From: Nordella sp. HKS 07
GTDB lineage: Bacteria; Pseudomonadota; Alphaproteobacteria; Rhizobiales; Aestuariivirgaceae
NCBI RefSeq assembly: GCF_011046735.1
Contig: NZ_CP049258.1
Location: 62,001 to 126,000 of the forward strand
Reading direction: 5' to 3'
Length of the DNA: 64,000 bases
This document shows, piece by piece, positions 42,284 through 51,191 of the stretch (positions are counted from its first letter, which is position 1; each line of letters starts with the position of its first letter). The notes under the pieces were generated by a model, which was not told where the DNA came from, made no database searches, and was given only the letters and a program-made list of their open reading frames with translations. The position numbers and the translations under genes were made by a program.

Positions 42284-43177
42284 ATGAGCGGATCGAATGG
42301 TGCGGTGCCCTGGGGTGTCGCGGCGCAGACCGGTGAGCTGACCGACGTTCTTCTGGGCAAACCTGATTTTTTCCGCTGGGTGCCGCTCAACTCCATCTCG
42401 GCCGTGACCTTCGCCAATCAGGAGCAGATGGGCCACCGCTTCGACAAGCAGAAGGCCATGCGTCAGCACCGTCTGATGGTCGACGCCTATGAGAAAGCCG
42501 GCGTGCGCTGTCATTTCGCCGAGGCCGATGAGGGCCTGCCCTCCAGCGTCTTCACCCGCGACTCGAGCTTCATGACGCCCTGGGGCGCGGTGATCACCTC
42601 GATCCAGACGCCACCGCGCCGGCGCGATTATGCCGTCGCCTCGGAGTTCTACCGCAACGCCGGCATCCCGATCTGGAAATGGGTGACGGCCGGCCATTTC
42701 GAGGGCGGCGACTTCGTCATCCTGAAGCCCGGCGTCGCCCTGCTCGGCTGGTCGGGCGACCGCTCGACCAAGGAAGGCGCCGAACAGGTCGCCGGCTGGC
42801 TGCGCGAAAAGTCCTGGGAAGTGGCCATCGTGCCGATCCCGCCGCAATTCGTGCATATGGATGCGGTGGTGGTGATGCTGGAAAAGGGACTGGCGCTGGT
42901 CTGCGAGGACGCCCTGCCGCCCTATGGCCTTGACTACATCAAGCAGAAGCACAAGATCGAGGTGATCAAGGTTTCCTATGCCGACTGTGTGAAGCTCGGC
43001 GGCAATGTGGTGAGTCTCGGCAGAAAGCGTGTTCTGTCGATGAGCCACAATGTCAATGTGAACCGCCAGCTGAAAGAGGCGGGCTTCGACGTCGTCGCCG
43101 TCGACTACGACATGTTCGCGCTGGGCGGCGGCGGCGTGCATTGCTCCTGCCATGAATTGCGCCGCAATCCCGACTGA
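42284..43177 (+). CDS. Dimethylarginine dimethylaminohydrolase (DDAH)-like amidinohydrolase
   Basis: About 297 residues, pentein fold. Conserved guanidine-modifying features are 'VFTRDSSFMTPWGAVI', 'WKWVTAGHFEGGDFVIL', the catalytic His in 'PPQFVHMDAVVVML', and the catalytic Cys near the end in 'GGGGVHCSCHEL'. Family members hydrolyse methylated arginine or related guanidines to citrulline plus amine. The exact substrate is not resolvable. The start at 42284 is spaced better from AAGGG than an ATG nine bases earlier. Regulated probably by the divergent LysR protein; next to a peptide-type binding protein. Confidence 0.85.
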   Translation: MSGSNGAVPWGVAAQTGELTDVLLGKPDFFRWVPLNSISAVTFANQEQMGHRFDKQKAMRQHRLMVDAYEKAGVRCHFAEADEGLPSSVFTRDSSFMTPWGAVITSIQTPPRRRDYAVASEFYRNAGIPIWKWVTAGHFEGGDFVILKPGVALLGWSGDRSTKEGAEQVAGWLREKSWEVAIVPIPPQFVHMDAVVVMLEKGLALVCEDALPPYGLDYIKQKHKIEVIKVSYADCVKLGGNVVSLGRKRVLSMSHNVNVNRQLKEAGFDVVAVDYDMFALGGGGVHCSCHELRRNPD

Positions 43178-43212
43178 ACCTGAATAATCAAAATAGAACT
43201 GGGGAGGATAGA

Positions 43213-44757
43213 ATGACCAACAGCATCCTGACGAACCGCCGCCAGCTTCTGGCCGGCATGTCGGCCTTCGCAGCGGCGGGCCTCCTGCACGGCATGCCGA
43301 CACACGCGCAGGCGTCGCGCCAGGGCGGCAAGTTCAGATATGCCATCGTCGGCGCTTCCATATCTGACGCTTTCGATCCCTCGACCTTCGCCGATATCGC
43401 GCCCGGCATGATGAGCTGGCAGAGCCGCAGCAATCTGGTCGAGCTCGGCGCCGATCTCAAGCTCAAGCCGGAATTGGCCGAAAGCTTCGAAGGCACCGAC
43501 CAGGCGCGCAAATGGGTGTTCAAATTGCGCAAGGGCGTAGAATTCCACAATGGCAAGTCGCTCACCCCCGAGGACGTAATCTTCTCCTTGAGCCTTCACA
43601 CAAGGCCCGACTCGAAGTCCTCCATCAAGCCGACGCTCGACGGCATCGCCGACATGAAGGCCGACGGCAAGGACACGCTGATCATCACGCTCAAGGAGCC
43701 GAATGCCGACTTTCCCTTCGCGCTCGCCGATTATCACGCCCAGATCGTGCCCGCGGGGACGACGAATTTCAACGACGGCATCGGCACCGGCCCTTATGTG
43801 ATGAAGGCGTTCGATCCGGGCGTGCGCTGCACCGGCACGCGCTTCGCCAATTACTGGAAGGAGGGCCATGGCAATTTCGACGAGGTCGAATGCCTCGCCA
43901 TTTCCGACAGCACGGCGCGCATGAATGCGCTCTCGACCGGCGATCTCGATGCCGTGATGTTTGTCGATCTCAAGACCTTGGGATTAATCGAGCGCAACCC
44001 GGCCATCAAGGTCATCAAGGTGCAGAGCGGCGCCCATATGACCTTGCCGATGCATGTCAATGTCGCGCCCTTCGACAACAACGACGTGCGCCAGGCGCTG
44101 AAATATGCGCTCGACCGCCAGGAGCTGGTCGACAAGCTTCTGCGCGGCAATGCGGTGGTCGGCAATGACCATCCGATCCCGCCCTCGAGCCCTTATTATG
44201 CCGCCGACATTCCCCAGCGCGCCTACGATCCGGAGAAGACGCGCTTCCATCTGAAGAAGGCCGGTCTCGACAAGCTCAGCGTGCAGCTCAGCGCCTCCAA
44301 TGTCATCCTCGATATCGGTTCCGACACCGCCTCGCTCTATCGCGAGAGCGCCGCCAAGGCCGGCATCGACATCGAGATCGTCCAGGAACCGGCGGACAGC
44401 TATTGGTCGAATGTCTGGCAGAAGAAGCCCTTCTGCAAGAGCTATTTCGGGGCGCGGCCCACCCCCGATGGGATATTCTCGCTGGCCTATGGCACCAACG
44501 CGCCGTGGAATGAGAGCTTCTGGTCCAATGCGCGCTTCGACGAGCTGATGAAGCAGGGCCGCGCCGAGCTCGACGAGGCCAAGCGCAAGGAGATCTATGG
44601 TGAGATGCAGCGCATCCTCAATGAGGAAGGCGGCACCATCATTCCGTTGTTCCCGGCGGTGATCGACGCCACCTCCGACAAGATCGCGACGGGCACGGTC
44701 GCCGGCAATCTCAATATGGATGGCGGGCGCGCCGCCGATCGCTGGTGGTTCGCTTAA
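43213..44757 (+). CDS. Oligopeptide-type ABC transporter substrate-binding protein (SBP_bac_5)
   Basis: 514 residues. A Tat-like signal 'NRRQLLAGMSAFAAAGLLHG' is followed by the SBP family 5 domain with 'KWVFKLRKGVEFHNGKSLTP' and 'GTGPYVMKAFDPG', and ends 'DRWWFA'. It captures a peptide, opine or other solute. No permease or ATPase is next to it, so it must pair with a transporter elsewhere. It is 35 bases after the DDAH-like gene on the same strand; the two may bring in and process one guanidino compound (inference). Confidence 0.9.
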   Translation: MTNSILTNRRQLLAGMSAFAAAGLLHGMPTHAQASRQGGKFRYAIVGASISDAFDPSTFADIAPGMMSWQSRSNLVELGADLKLKPELAESFEGTDQARKWVFKLRKGVEFHNGKSLTPEDVIFSLSLHTRPDSKSSIKPTLDGIADMKADGKDTLIITLKEPNADFPFALADYHAQIVPAGTTNFNDGIGTGPYVMKAFDPGVRCTGTRFANYWKEGHGNFDEVECLAISDSTARMNALSTGDLDAVMFVDLKTLGLIERNPAIKVIKVQSGAHMTLPMHVNVAPFDNNDVRQALKYALDRQELVDKLLRGNAVVGNDHPIPPSSPYYAADIPQRAYDPEKTRFHLKKAGLDKLSVQLSASNVILDIGSDTASLYRESAAKAGIDIEIVQEPADSYWSNVWQKKPFCKSYFGARPTPDGIFSLAYGTNAPWNESFWSNARFDELMKQGRAELDEAKRKEIYGEMQRILNEEGGTIIPLFPAVIDATSDKIATGTVAGNLNMDGGRAADRWWFA

Positions 44758-44835
44758 GAGCATCCTGGTCACATTTCTTCAAGACGGAAGAGCAGCAGGA
44801 GTCCATGATCGTCTCACACTGAATGGAGAACGATC

Positions 44836-45267
44836 ATGGACAAGATACCGACCACCGACACGCCGATCGTCTATGCCGGCGTGTGTTGCTACCGCGATGC
44901 GCCGAAGATGCTCGACTGGCTCGAACGCGCTTTTGGCTTCAGGAAGCATGCCGCCTATACGGGCGATGACGGCAAGATCGTTCACGCCGAGATGGTCTTC
45001 GGCAAGTCGATCCTGATGATGGCGAGCCAGCGCGACGACGGCGTGCTGGGCAAACTGGTGCGCCCACCCAACGAGCTCGGCGCCAACAGCCAGGCCATCT
45101 ACATCGCCGTGCCCGATGCCGATGCCGTGCATGCGACAGCGACAGCGGCGGGGGCCGAGATCGTGATGGGCCTGTCGGACCAGCCCTATGGCAGCCGCGA
45201 TTTCATCTGCAAGGACCCGGAAGGCCACATCTGGTGCTTCGGGACATATGCGCCGCAGGTGACTTGA
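44836..45267 (+). CDS. VOC-family (glyoxalase/bleomycin resistance-like) protein
   Basis: 143 residues, paired beta-alpha-beta-beta-beta units of the vicinal oxygen chelate fold: 'VYAGVCCYRDAPKMLDWLERAFGF' and 'FICKDPEGHIWCFGTY' at the ends. It may be a small dioxygenase, lyase or binding protein. The ribosome site 'GGAG' lies just ahead. Followed by a dispersed palindromic repeat. Confidence 0.88.
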   Translation: MDKIPTTDTPIVYAGVCCYRDAPKMLDWLERAFGFRKHAAYTGDDGKIVHAEMVFGKSILMMASQRDDGVLGKLVRPPNELGANSQAIYIAVPDADAVHATATAAGAEIVMGLSDQPYGSRDFICKDPEGHIWCFGTYAPQVT

Positions 45268-45291
45268 CCCACCCGCATTTTCCCCTTCTCC

Positions 45292-45434
45292 CGCTTGCGG
45301 GAGAAGGTGGCCGAAGGGCGGATGAGGGTGTTCGTGACGCACGTGCAGAATCTGCAAGCACTAGGCATTCTGGATCGAAGACCCCTCACCCGGCCTTCGG
45401 CCACCCTCTCCCGCTCAAGCGCGGGAGAGGGGGA
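45292..45434. repeat. CTCCCGC/GGGAG dispersed palindromic element, copy 3
   Basis: CCCCTTCTCCCGCTTGCGGG then GGATGAGGGTG on the left, CCCCTCACCCGGCC then CTCCCGCTC...GCGGGAGAGGGGG on the right. It occupies most of the gap between two convergent genes. Confidence 0.8.
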
Positions 45435-45489
45435 AAATGAGAGGCACCGCCGCAGGCCTTAACCTGTCAGGGGCGCTCGTTGTAACACT

Positions 45490-46071
45490 TCAGGTATCGT
45501 TCCATCGCCGCAACACCGGCTCGCTCATGTCATGCTCGTAGCCGAGCACCGATAGGCTTGCCGTCTCCAGCACGAACAGCGCGCCGTCCGCGGCGGCAAG
45601 GCCGAGCCAGCGCGCGGTAAGGGTGCGCAGGAAATGCGCCGAGGAGAACACCAGCACATTGCCGCCGACCGCGCGCAACGCCGCCACCACGAGGTCGGCG
45701 CGGGCTTGGGCCGCGGCCACGCTCTCGCCGTCCGGGCAGCCGTCACGGAACAGGCTCCAGCCGGGACGCGCGCTGAGGATCTCTGCCGTCTTCAGACCTT
45801 CATAGGCGCCGTAGTCCCATTCGGCGAGATCGGGCTTCACCTCGGCTACAGCGCCGAAACCGGCCAGCTCCGCGGTGCGGCGGGCGCGCATGGATGGGCT
45901 CGACCAGACCGCGGCGAAGCGTCTGTCGCGCAGCCTTTCGCCGAGCCCGAGCGCGGCATCCTCGCCCTTGGCGTTGAGCGGAATGTCGCTGCGCCCGGTA
46001 TGCTTGCCGCTGGCGCTCCATTCGGTCTCGCCATGCCGCACCAGGGTGATTTCGGGATAAGAACTGGCCAT
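45490..46071 (-). CDS. Histidine phosphatase (phosphoglycerate-mutase-like)
   Basis: 193 residues. The catalytic motif is 'LVRHGETEW' (phospho-accepting His13); further 'GRSDIPLNAKG', 'SSPSMRARRTAEL', the acid/base Glu in 'EWDYGAYEG', and the second His in 'FSSAHFLRTL'. It removes phosphate from small metabolites; substrate unknown. Upstream lies an AT-rich inverted repeat containing a TATAAT on its strand. Confidence 0.9.
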   Translation of the reverse strand: MASSYPEITLVRHGETEWSASGKHTGRSDIPLNAKGEDAALGLGERLRDRRFAAVWSSPSMRARRTAELAGFGAVAEVKPDLAEWDYGAYEGLKTAEILSARPGWSLFRDGCPDGESVAAAQARADLVVAALRAVGGNVLVFSSAHFLRTLTARWLGLAAADGALFVLETASLSVLGYEHDMSEPVLRRWNDT

Positions 46072-46097
46072 GTGTCGTCCTCGCGCACTGACGGCGA

Positions 46098-46125
46098 GAT
46101 TATAAGGAGTTCGGTTCCTATAATC
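46098..46125. promoter_or_regulatory. AT-rich inverted repeat upstream of the phosphatase
   Basis: GATTATAAGGA and TTCCTATAATC are separated by six bases. The outer seven pair perfectly. It carries TATAAT on the minus strand, 27 bases from the phosphatase start, and lies 3 bases after the preceding gene's stop. Operator, -10 or terminator are all possible. Confidence 0.4.
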
Positions 46126-46128
46126 AGC

Positions 46129-46506
46129 CTACCCCTTGATCCGCCAGGGCGGATTCTTGCGGTTCTCGCCCGCCCGATAGAGACATAGGCGATTGCCGGC
46201 GGGGTCCTTCAGCCATGCTTCGCGCCATAACCAGCGCTGAACCTTCGGATCATTCTCGAAGATGATGCCCCGGGCCTTGAGCGCCTTCACGCGCTCATCG
46301 AGATCGACGCATTCGAAATAGACATAGACGCCCTCGTCGCCGAGCTTCGCATCCGTCCTGTGCAGCGACATCGTCGCCTCGCCATCCGGCATTTCGAAGC
46401 GCGCATAGATCTCGGTCTCGACGATCAGCCTCAGGCCCAGCGTCTGATAGAAGGCGATCGATACCTTGATATCCTTCGTCGGCAGGCTGATCTCGTTGAG
46501 GTTCAT
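46129..46506 (-). CDS. VOC-family (glyoxalase-like) protein
   Basis: 125 residues with 'ISLPTKDIKVSIAFYQTLGL', 'ARFEMPDGEATMSLH' and 'WREAWLKDPAGNRLCLY', typical of one VOC chain that dimerises. The start overlaps the stop of the Fe-S flavoenzyme by four bases, so the two are coexpressed and may act on the same compound. Exact activity unknown. Confidence 0.88.
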   Translation of the reverse strand: MNLNEISLPTKDIKVSIAFYQTLGLRLIVETEIYARFEMPDGEATMSLHRTDAKLGDEGVYVYFECVDLDERVKALKARGIIFENDPKVQRWLWREAWLKDPAGNRLCLYRAGENRKNPPWRIKG

Positions 46507-48449
46507 ACCGCCATGCCCGCTTTGAGCCCCTCATAGACAGCTTCTTCCGCGGTGCGCGCGGCAAGACAGTCGCCGATGAGATAATGCTCGAAGCTTTGCA
46601 CCGTCTCGGTGAGTGAATCCTCGGGCGCGTTCGGACAGGCGAGCACGATCGTGTCGACGTCTTCCAGCACCACCGGCTCCTGCGCTGTCGTATGGACGAA
46701 ATAGGCGGTGGTTGCATCGGCGCCATAGAGCCGCATCATCGGCAGGATCTTTACCCCGGCCCGATGGAGCCGCGCCAGATGCGCATCGCGCGTATAGTTC
46801 TGGATCGCCATGCCGGCATTGAGCCCGTTGACGGCGAGCCGCACATCGGCCCCTTCGCTGGCGAGCTTCTCGGCGACGCCGAGGCCGATCCAATCGCACA
46901 GCCAGTCATAAATGACGACACGCGCGCCGGTCTTGGCGCCTTTGAGCACGTCGACCGCAAACACGACATGCGCATCGTCGCCGATCTCGGCCGGCGGCCG
47001 CTGCGGCAGCGAACCCGAAGCGAGGATGACCGCATCCGGAGCTTCGCTCTTCAGGAAGTCCGGCGTCACCGCCTTGCCTTTGACAATGCGGGCCCCGGCG
47101 CGTTCCGCCTCGCGGGTCAGATTGGTGATGATGCCGCCGAATTCGGCGCGCGCGGGAAGCAACTGCGCGAAGCGCGCCTGGCCGCCGAGCTGCGTCTCCT
47201 TCTCATAGAGCGTCACGTCGTGGCCGCGCTCCGCCGCCACCGCCGCCGCCTTGAGCCCGCCGGGTCCACCGCCGACCACCATCACGCGTTTGCGCATCGC
47301 CGCTTTCGGTTTGCTGCCATAGGCGAGCTCGCGTCCGGTCTCGGGATGCTGGATGCAGGAGATCGACAGACCGAGCTGGAAATGCCCGATGCAGGCCTGG
47401 TTGCAGGCGATGCAGGCGCGGATGTCATCGGTGGCGCTGGCCTTGGCCTTGTTGGGCATTTGGGGATCGCAGATCATCGCCCGCGTCATGCCGCACATAT
47501 CGGCAGCCCCCTCGGCGATCACCTTCTCCGCCTCATGCGGCTGGTTGATGCGCCCCGCCACGAAGACCGGCTTGCCGATGGCCTGCTTGAGCTTGCGCGC
47601 ATAGGGCGCCACATAGGCATTCTCGATCAGCATCGGCGGAACGATATGAATGGCGCCGCCTTGCGAGGCCGAGGTGCCGGCGATGACGTTGAAATAGTCG
47701 AGATCGTCCTTGAGGAGACGGCAGGCGGCGAGCGTCTCATCCTCCTGCAGCCCGTCGACATCGAGCTCGTCGCCGGACAGCCGCATGCCGATGATGAAAT
47801 CATCATGCACCAGAGCGCGTGCCCGTTGCGCCGCTTCCTTGACAAAGCGGATGCGGTTCTCGAGCGTGCCGCCGAAGCGATCCTCGCGGCGGTTGACGCG
47901 CGGATTGAGGAACTGCGCCGGCAGATAGCCGTGGCTGCCGACGATCTCGACGCCGTCGGCTCCCGCTTCCGCCATGCGCCGCGCCACCTGGCCGTAACCT
48001 TCGATGATCTCCTCGACCAGCGCCAGCGACATCGGCCGGGGCGCGGTCCGGAAGCGTTCGGAGGGGGAGAAGGACGGCGCGAATGCCGCCTGCGCCACCC
48101 CTTCCGGCCGGCCCAGCAATTCGCGGCCCGGATGGAAGAGCTGGACGAAAACCTTGGTGCCTTCATTGTGAATGGCATCGATCATCTTCGCGAAGGGCTT
48201 GATGCAGCTGTCCTCGGTCCCCATCAGGAGATCGTCCGTGTAGCGCGCCGTTTCATGCACGCCGACGACCTGCACCACGATGAGCCCGGCGCCGCCTCTG
48301 GCGCGTGCCAGGTGATAGGCGGTGAGCGCCTCCGACGGCAGGTAGTTCTCCGGCAGGTAGGTGTCGTGCCCGGTCGAGAAGATCCGGTTGCGGAATTCGG
48401 TTTTCTTGACCTGATAGGGGGTGTAGAGATGCGGGAAGAGCTTGGACAT
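46503..48449 (-). CDS. Old-yellow-enzyme family FMN/Fe-S/FAD oxidoreductase
   Basis: 648 residues, built like 2,4-dienoyl-CoA reductase or trimethylamine dehydrogenase. The N-terminal TIM barrel binds FMN ('LGRPEGVAQ', 'GADGVEIVGSHGYLPAQFLNPRVNRR'). Four Cys in 'CIACNQACIG...SCIQHP' hold a 4Fe-4S cluster. The C-terminal half has 'RVMVVGGGPGGLKAAAVAAE' for FAD and a second nucleotide domain. It may reduce an enal/enoyl compound or demethylate an N-methyl amine; which one is not visible. The start overlaps nothing; it is upstream of, and coupled to, the VOC gene. Confidence 0.92.
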   Translation of the reverse strand: MSKLFPHLYTPYQVKKTEFRNRIFSTGHDTYLPENYLPSEALTAYHLARARGGAGLIVVQVVGVHETARYTDDLLMGTEDSCIKPFAKMIDAIHNEGTKVFVQLFHPGRELLGRPEGVAQAAFAPSFSPSERFRTAPRPMSLALVEEIIEGYGQVARRMAEAGADGVEIVGSHGYLPAQFLNPRVNRREDRFGGTLENRIRFVKEAAQRARALVHDDFIIGMRLSGDELDVDGLQEDETLAACRLLKDDLDYFNVIAGTSASQGGAIHIVPPMLIENAYVAPYARKLKQAIGKPVFVAGRINQPHEAEKVIAEGAADMCGMTRAMICDPQMPNKAKASATDDIRACIACNQACIGHFQLGLSISCIQHPETGRELAYGSKPKAAMRKRVMVVGGGPGGLKAAAVAAERGHDVTLYEKETQLGGQARFAQLLPARAEFGGIITNLTREAERAGARIVKGKAVTPDFLKSEAPDAVILASGSLPQRPPAEIGDDAHVVFAVDVLKGAKTGARVVIYDWLCDWIGLGVAEKLASEGADVRLAVNGLNAGMAIQNYTRDAHLARLHRAGVKILPMMRLYGADATTAYFVHTTAQEPVVLEDVDTIVLACPNAPEDSLTETVQSFEHYLIGDCLAARTAEEAVYEGLKAGMAV

Positions 48450-48515
48450 AGGGCGAGGCTAACGCAAAAAGGCGCTGCTGCGGAAGGGGAATAGCCCTGT
48501 GACTGTTTGGCTCCC

Positions 48516-49031
48516 CTAAACCCTTTCGAGCAGGATCACCTCGCTGCTCATGAAGGTTGTACGCTGATATTCGCGGAAACCGTTCTTGGCCGCGATACGT
48601 AAAGACGGCGTATTTTCGGGGTCGATGATGCAGACGCTGCGGCCCTTGCCCGCCGCATCGAGCCAGCCGAGCGCCGCCGCCACGGCTTCAGACGCATAGC
48701 CCTTGCCGTGGAAGTCAGGGCTGACCACCCAGCCTGCCTCCGGAAAACCATGGATCGGCGGCTCGATCATGCGGTGGAAATCGCCGAAGCCGACATCGCC
48801 GACGAAGCGCCCGCTGTCCTTCTCTTCCACCGCCCAATAGCCGAAGCCGACCAGCGGCCACAGGCCGCGATATCGCAGGATCCGGGTCCAGCATTCATCC
48901 GGCCGCATCGGTTTGCCGCTGATATAGTGGATGACCGCATCCTGGGACCACATCGCCATGACGGCGGGAAAATCACCGACCACATGCGCGCGCAGCCTGA
49001 GCCGCGGCGTCTCCAGAACCGGAACGTCCAT
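48516..49031 (-). CDS. GNAT-family acetyltransferase (RimJ/RimL type)
   Basis: 171 residues. 'LETPRLRLRAHVVGDFPAVM' opens the domain, and the acetyl-CoA loop is in 'WVVSPDFHGKGYASEAVAAAL'. 'IIDPENTPSLRIAAKNGF' is the usual end strand. It acetylates an amine of unknown nature. Nine bases before the GFA gene's stop region on the same strand, so likely cotranscribed downstream of it. Confidence 0.88.
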   Translation of the reverse strand: MDVPVLETPRLRLRAHVVGDFPAVMAMWSQDAVIHYISGKPMRPDECWTRILRYRGLWPLVGFGYWAVEEKDSGRFVGDVGFGDFHRMIEPPIHGFPEAGWVVSPDFHGKGYASEAVAAALGWLDAAGKGRSVCIIDPENTPSLRIAAKNGFREYQRTTFMSSEVILLERV

Positions 49032-49039
49032 TTACCCGC

Positions 49040-49399
49040 CTATTTGCTGCGCCCGTCGAATTTCTTGATCGTGACCTGCTCAGGCGCGAAGCCCTCGACA
49101 CAGCGCATATTGATCGACGCCATGGCGGCGCCATTGGGCGCCCTGCCCTCGCCGAAAGGTCCGACGCCGCAGGTCGCGCAGAAATGATGGCGGATGCGAT
49201 GGGTATTGAAGGTGTAGGTGGCGAGATCCTTCTCCGCCGTCTTCAAAGTGAGCTTGTCGCGCTGCACGAAAGCGAGCAGATGGCCGCGCTTTGCGCACAG
49301 TGAACAGTTGCATTCAATGACTTCAGCAACCGGCGCATCGGTCTCGAAATCGAAGGCGATCCGTCCGCAATGGCATCCGCCGCTATATTGCATGCCCAT
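49040..49399 (-). CDS. GFA-family (glutathione-dependent formaldehyde-activating-like) zinc protein
   Basis: 119 residues with the zinc-binding Cys pattern of the GFA/CENP-V fold: 'GGCHCGRI', 'CNCSLCAKRG' and 'FCATCGVGPFG'. The family includes S-hydroxymethylglutathione synthase homologues; many members have other or unknown roles. The start could also be the second Met, two codons in. Upstream of the acetyltransferase gene. Confidence 0.9.
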   Translation of the reverse strand: MGMQYSGGCHCGRIAFDFETDAPVAEVIECNCSLCAKRGHLLAFVQRDKLTLKTAEKDLATYTFNTHRIRHHFCATCGVGPFGEGRAPNGAAMASINMRCVEGFAPEQVTIKKFDGRSK

Positions 49400-49419
49400 C
49401 TCCTGTCTTTCATATCCCT

Positions 49420-50373
49420 CTAATCTCGTGTGACGTCGCCATCAAGGTCGGCCGGCAGGAGGCCGTCGGGGGCGGCCTCGTTGAAGCAGCCGAGCTTGCT
49501 TTTGAATATATCGATCAGCCAGGAAGCGGCTGGCCCCGGCTGGCGGTCGGTGCGGTGCATGGCGAAGAACGGCCCCTGCACCTGGCCGTAAGGCTCGAGA
49601 TCGAGCTCGACCAGAAGGCCCTGACGCAGATCCTCGGCGATGATCCAGCCCGGCAGGCCACCCCAGCCGAGGCCGGCCCGGATCATGAGATGCTTCGTAT
49701 GCATGTCGGTGAGTCGCCAGATGCGGAAAGCGAAGACGCTGAAATCCCGTCCACGCGTGCGCTGCGACGGGTCGGTGACGACGAGTTGCGTATGCTCGCG
49801 CAGATCCTCGAGCGGCACCGGACCCTTCAGGCGGGCGAGCGGATGGTCAGGTGACGCCACCGGCACCATGGTGACGAGCCCGATCTCGATGAGACGCACA
49901 TCCGCCTCTCCCGGAACGGCGCCGATGCCGATATCCGCCTCCCCTTTCACCACCTGATCGACGATAGATCCGAGCGAGCCGACATTGAGGCGCAGGCCCA
50001 CAGTTGGGAATTCTTGCGCGAAAGCTCTCAGTGTGCGGATCAGCACCGGCGCCGGCAGCACCGGATCGATGGCGACGGCGACCTCACTTTCAAGTCCGCG
50101 ATTGAAACCTTCGACGCGGGCACGGATGCGCTGCATGACGCCCGCCATGCGCCTCGCATCCTCGAGGATCGCCTTGCCCATCTCGGTGAGCTGCGGTTCG
50201 CGCGTGCCTTCGCGCTCGAAGAGCTTCACGCCGAGCTGCGCCTCGAGATTGGCGATGCCGTAACTGATGACGGACTGGGCCCGATTGAGCTTGCGGCCGG
50301 CACCCGAGAAGCTCCCGGTCTCGGCCACGGCGAGCAGGATCTGAAGCTGGTCCAGCGTGGGATTTGGCTGCAT
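49420..50373 (-). CDS. LysR-family transcriptional regulator (azoreductase regulator)
   Basis: 317 residues. 'LDQLQILLAVAETGSFSGAGRKLNRAQSVISYGI' is the helix-turn-helix, followed by the effector domain. The start MQPNPTLDQLQ lies 3 bases from a LysR dyad; an upstream in-frame ATG at 50439 would read through that operator. Divergent from the azoreductase gene, which it probably controls in response to a quinone or electrophile, as for related LysR-azoreductase pairs. Confidence 0.9.
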   Translation of the reverse strand: MQPNPTLDQLQILLAVAETGSFSGAGRKLNRAQSVISYGIANLEAQLGVKLFEREGTREPQLTEMGKAILEDARRMAGVMQRIRARVEGFNRGLESEVAVAIDPVLPAPVLIRTLRAFAQEFPTVGLRLNVGSLGSIVDQVVKGEADIGIGAVPGEADVRLIEIGLVTMVPVASPDHPLARLKGPVPLEDLREHTQLVVTDPSQRTRGRDFSVFAFRIWRLTDMHTKHLMIRAGLGWGGLPGWIIAEDLRQGLLVELDLEPYGQVQGPFFAMHRTDRQPGPAASWLIDIFKSKLGCFNEAAPDGLLPADLDGDVTRD

Positions 50374-50375
50374 AT

Positions 50376-50390
50376 ATCTAAATAATAGAT
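50376..50390. promoter_or_regulatory. LysR-type dyad between lysR and the azoreductase gene
   Basis: ATCTAAATAATAGAT, arms ATCTA/TAGAT, meets T-N11-A (T50377, A50389). It is 3 bases before the regulator's ATG and about 90 before the azoreductase start. Confidence 0.6.
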
Positions 50391-50480
50391 GGATTGTATG
50401 GAAATTATACCAGTTTTCCAGATGGATGGCCAGGCACATATTGACAGCGTCAGTTCCCCTTCAACGCGAAAGTCAAAACC

Positions 50481-51128
50481 ATGTCCATCCTCCTCGTCAC
50501 GTCCAGCCCCCGCGGCAGCGCCTCGCATTCGACCCGCATCGCCACGGAGCTCGCCCATAAGCTCCAGGAAGCCGACCCTTCGGCGTCACTGGTGCTGCGC
50601 GACCTTGCCGCCCATCCGCTGCCCCATATCGATTCCGACTATGCGTCGGGCATCCACACGCCGCCTGAGAAGCGCAATGCCCGCCAGGCCGAACTGGTCC
50701 GCGCCTCCGACGCCGCGGTCGATGAACTCGCCGCCGCCGACACGATCATCCTCGCCACCGGCTTCATCAATTTCAGCATCTCTTCGACGCTGAAATCCTG
50801 GATCGATCATGTCGCCCGCGCCGGGCGCACCTTTTCCTATGGCGAGAGCGGCCCCAAGGGCCATCTCACCGGCAAGAAGGTCTATATCGTGCTGGCGTCC
50901 GGCGGAGTCTATTCGGAAGGTGCTGCCGTTCAATTTGATCATGCGATCCCCTATCTGCGCACGGCGCTCGCCTTCATCGGTCTGACCGATGTCGAGATCG
51001 TCCGCATCGAGGGTGTTGCCATGGGCCCGGAGGCCGCTGACACCGCGTTGAAGAAAGCGACGGCCCGGGTCACTCAACTGGCCTTGGCGGCAGGAAATCC
51101 CCATCCCGCCGCCGCCGTCGCCGCCTGA
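50481..51128 (+). CDS. azoR: FMN-dependent NADH:quinone oxidoreductase/azoreductase
   Basis: 215 residues of the flavodoxin-like AcpD/AzoR family. 'SILLVTSSPRGSASHSTRIA' binds the FMN phosphate, 'TGFINFSISSTLKSWIDHVARAGRTFSY' is the conserved central region, and 'LASGGVYSEGAA' the third. It carries two-electron reduction of quinones and azo compounds, protecting against redox stress. The divergent LysR gene is its probable regulator. Confidence 0.92.
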   Translation: MSILLVTSSPRGSASHSTRIATELAHKLQEADPSASLVLRDLAAHPLPHIDSDYASGIHTPPEKRNARQAELVRASDAAVDELAAADTIILATGFINFSISSTLKSWIDHVARAGRTFSYGESGPKGHLTGKKVYIVLASGGVYSEGAAVQFDHAIPYLRTALAFIGLTDVEIVRIEGVAMGPEAADTALKKATARVTQLALAAGNPHPAAAVAA

Positions 51129-51139
51129 CGAGGCCCTAA

Positions 51140-51182
51140 GCATCAGCCCGAAAAGTTGCAGACTTTTCGGATAAGCTGATGC
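51140..51182. repeat. GGAAAA-type palindromic element, copy 4
   Basis: GCATCAGC CCGAAAAGT ... ACTTTTCGG ... GCTGATGC, right after the azoreductase stop. Nearly the same inner part as the copy at 34031. Confidence 0.75.
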
Positions 51183-51191
51183 GCCTGCAAA

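Noticed and set aside
42170-43303. Long N-terminal extension of the LysR gene, giving 695 residues
   Set aside because: The extension is antisense to the DDAH-like gene and crosses the LysR operator; the protein motif begins at 42169.
46692-48494. 600-codon open frame opposite the Fe-S flavoenzyme
   Set aside because: Shadow of the real gene, which has all cofactor motifs on the minus strand.
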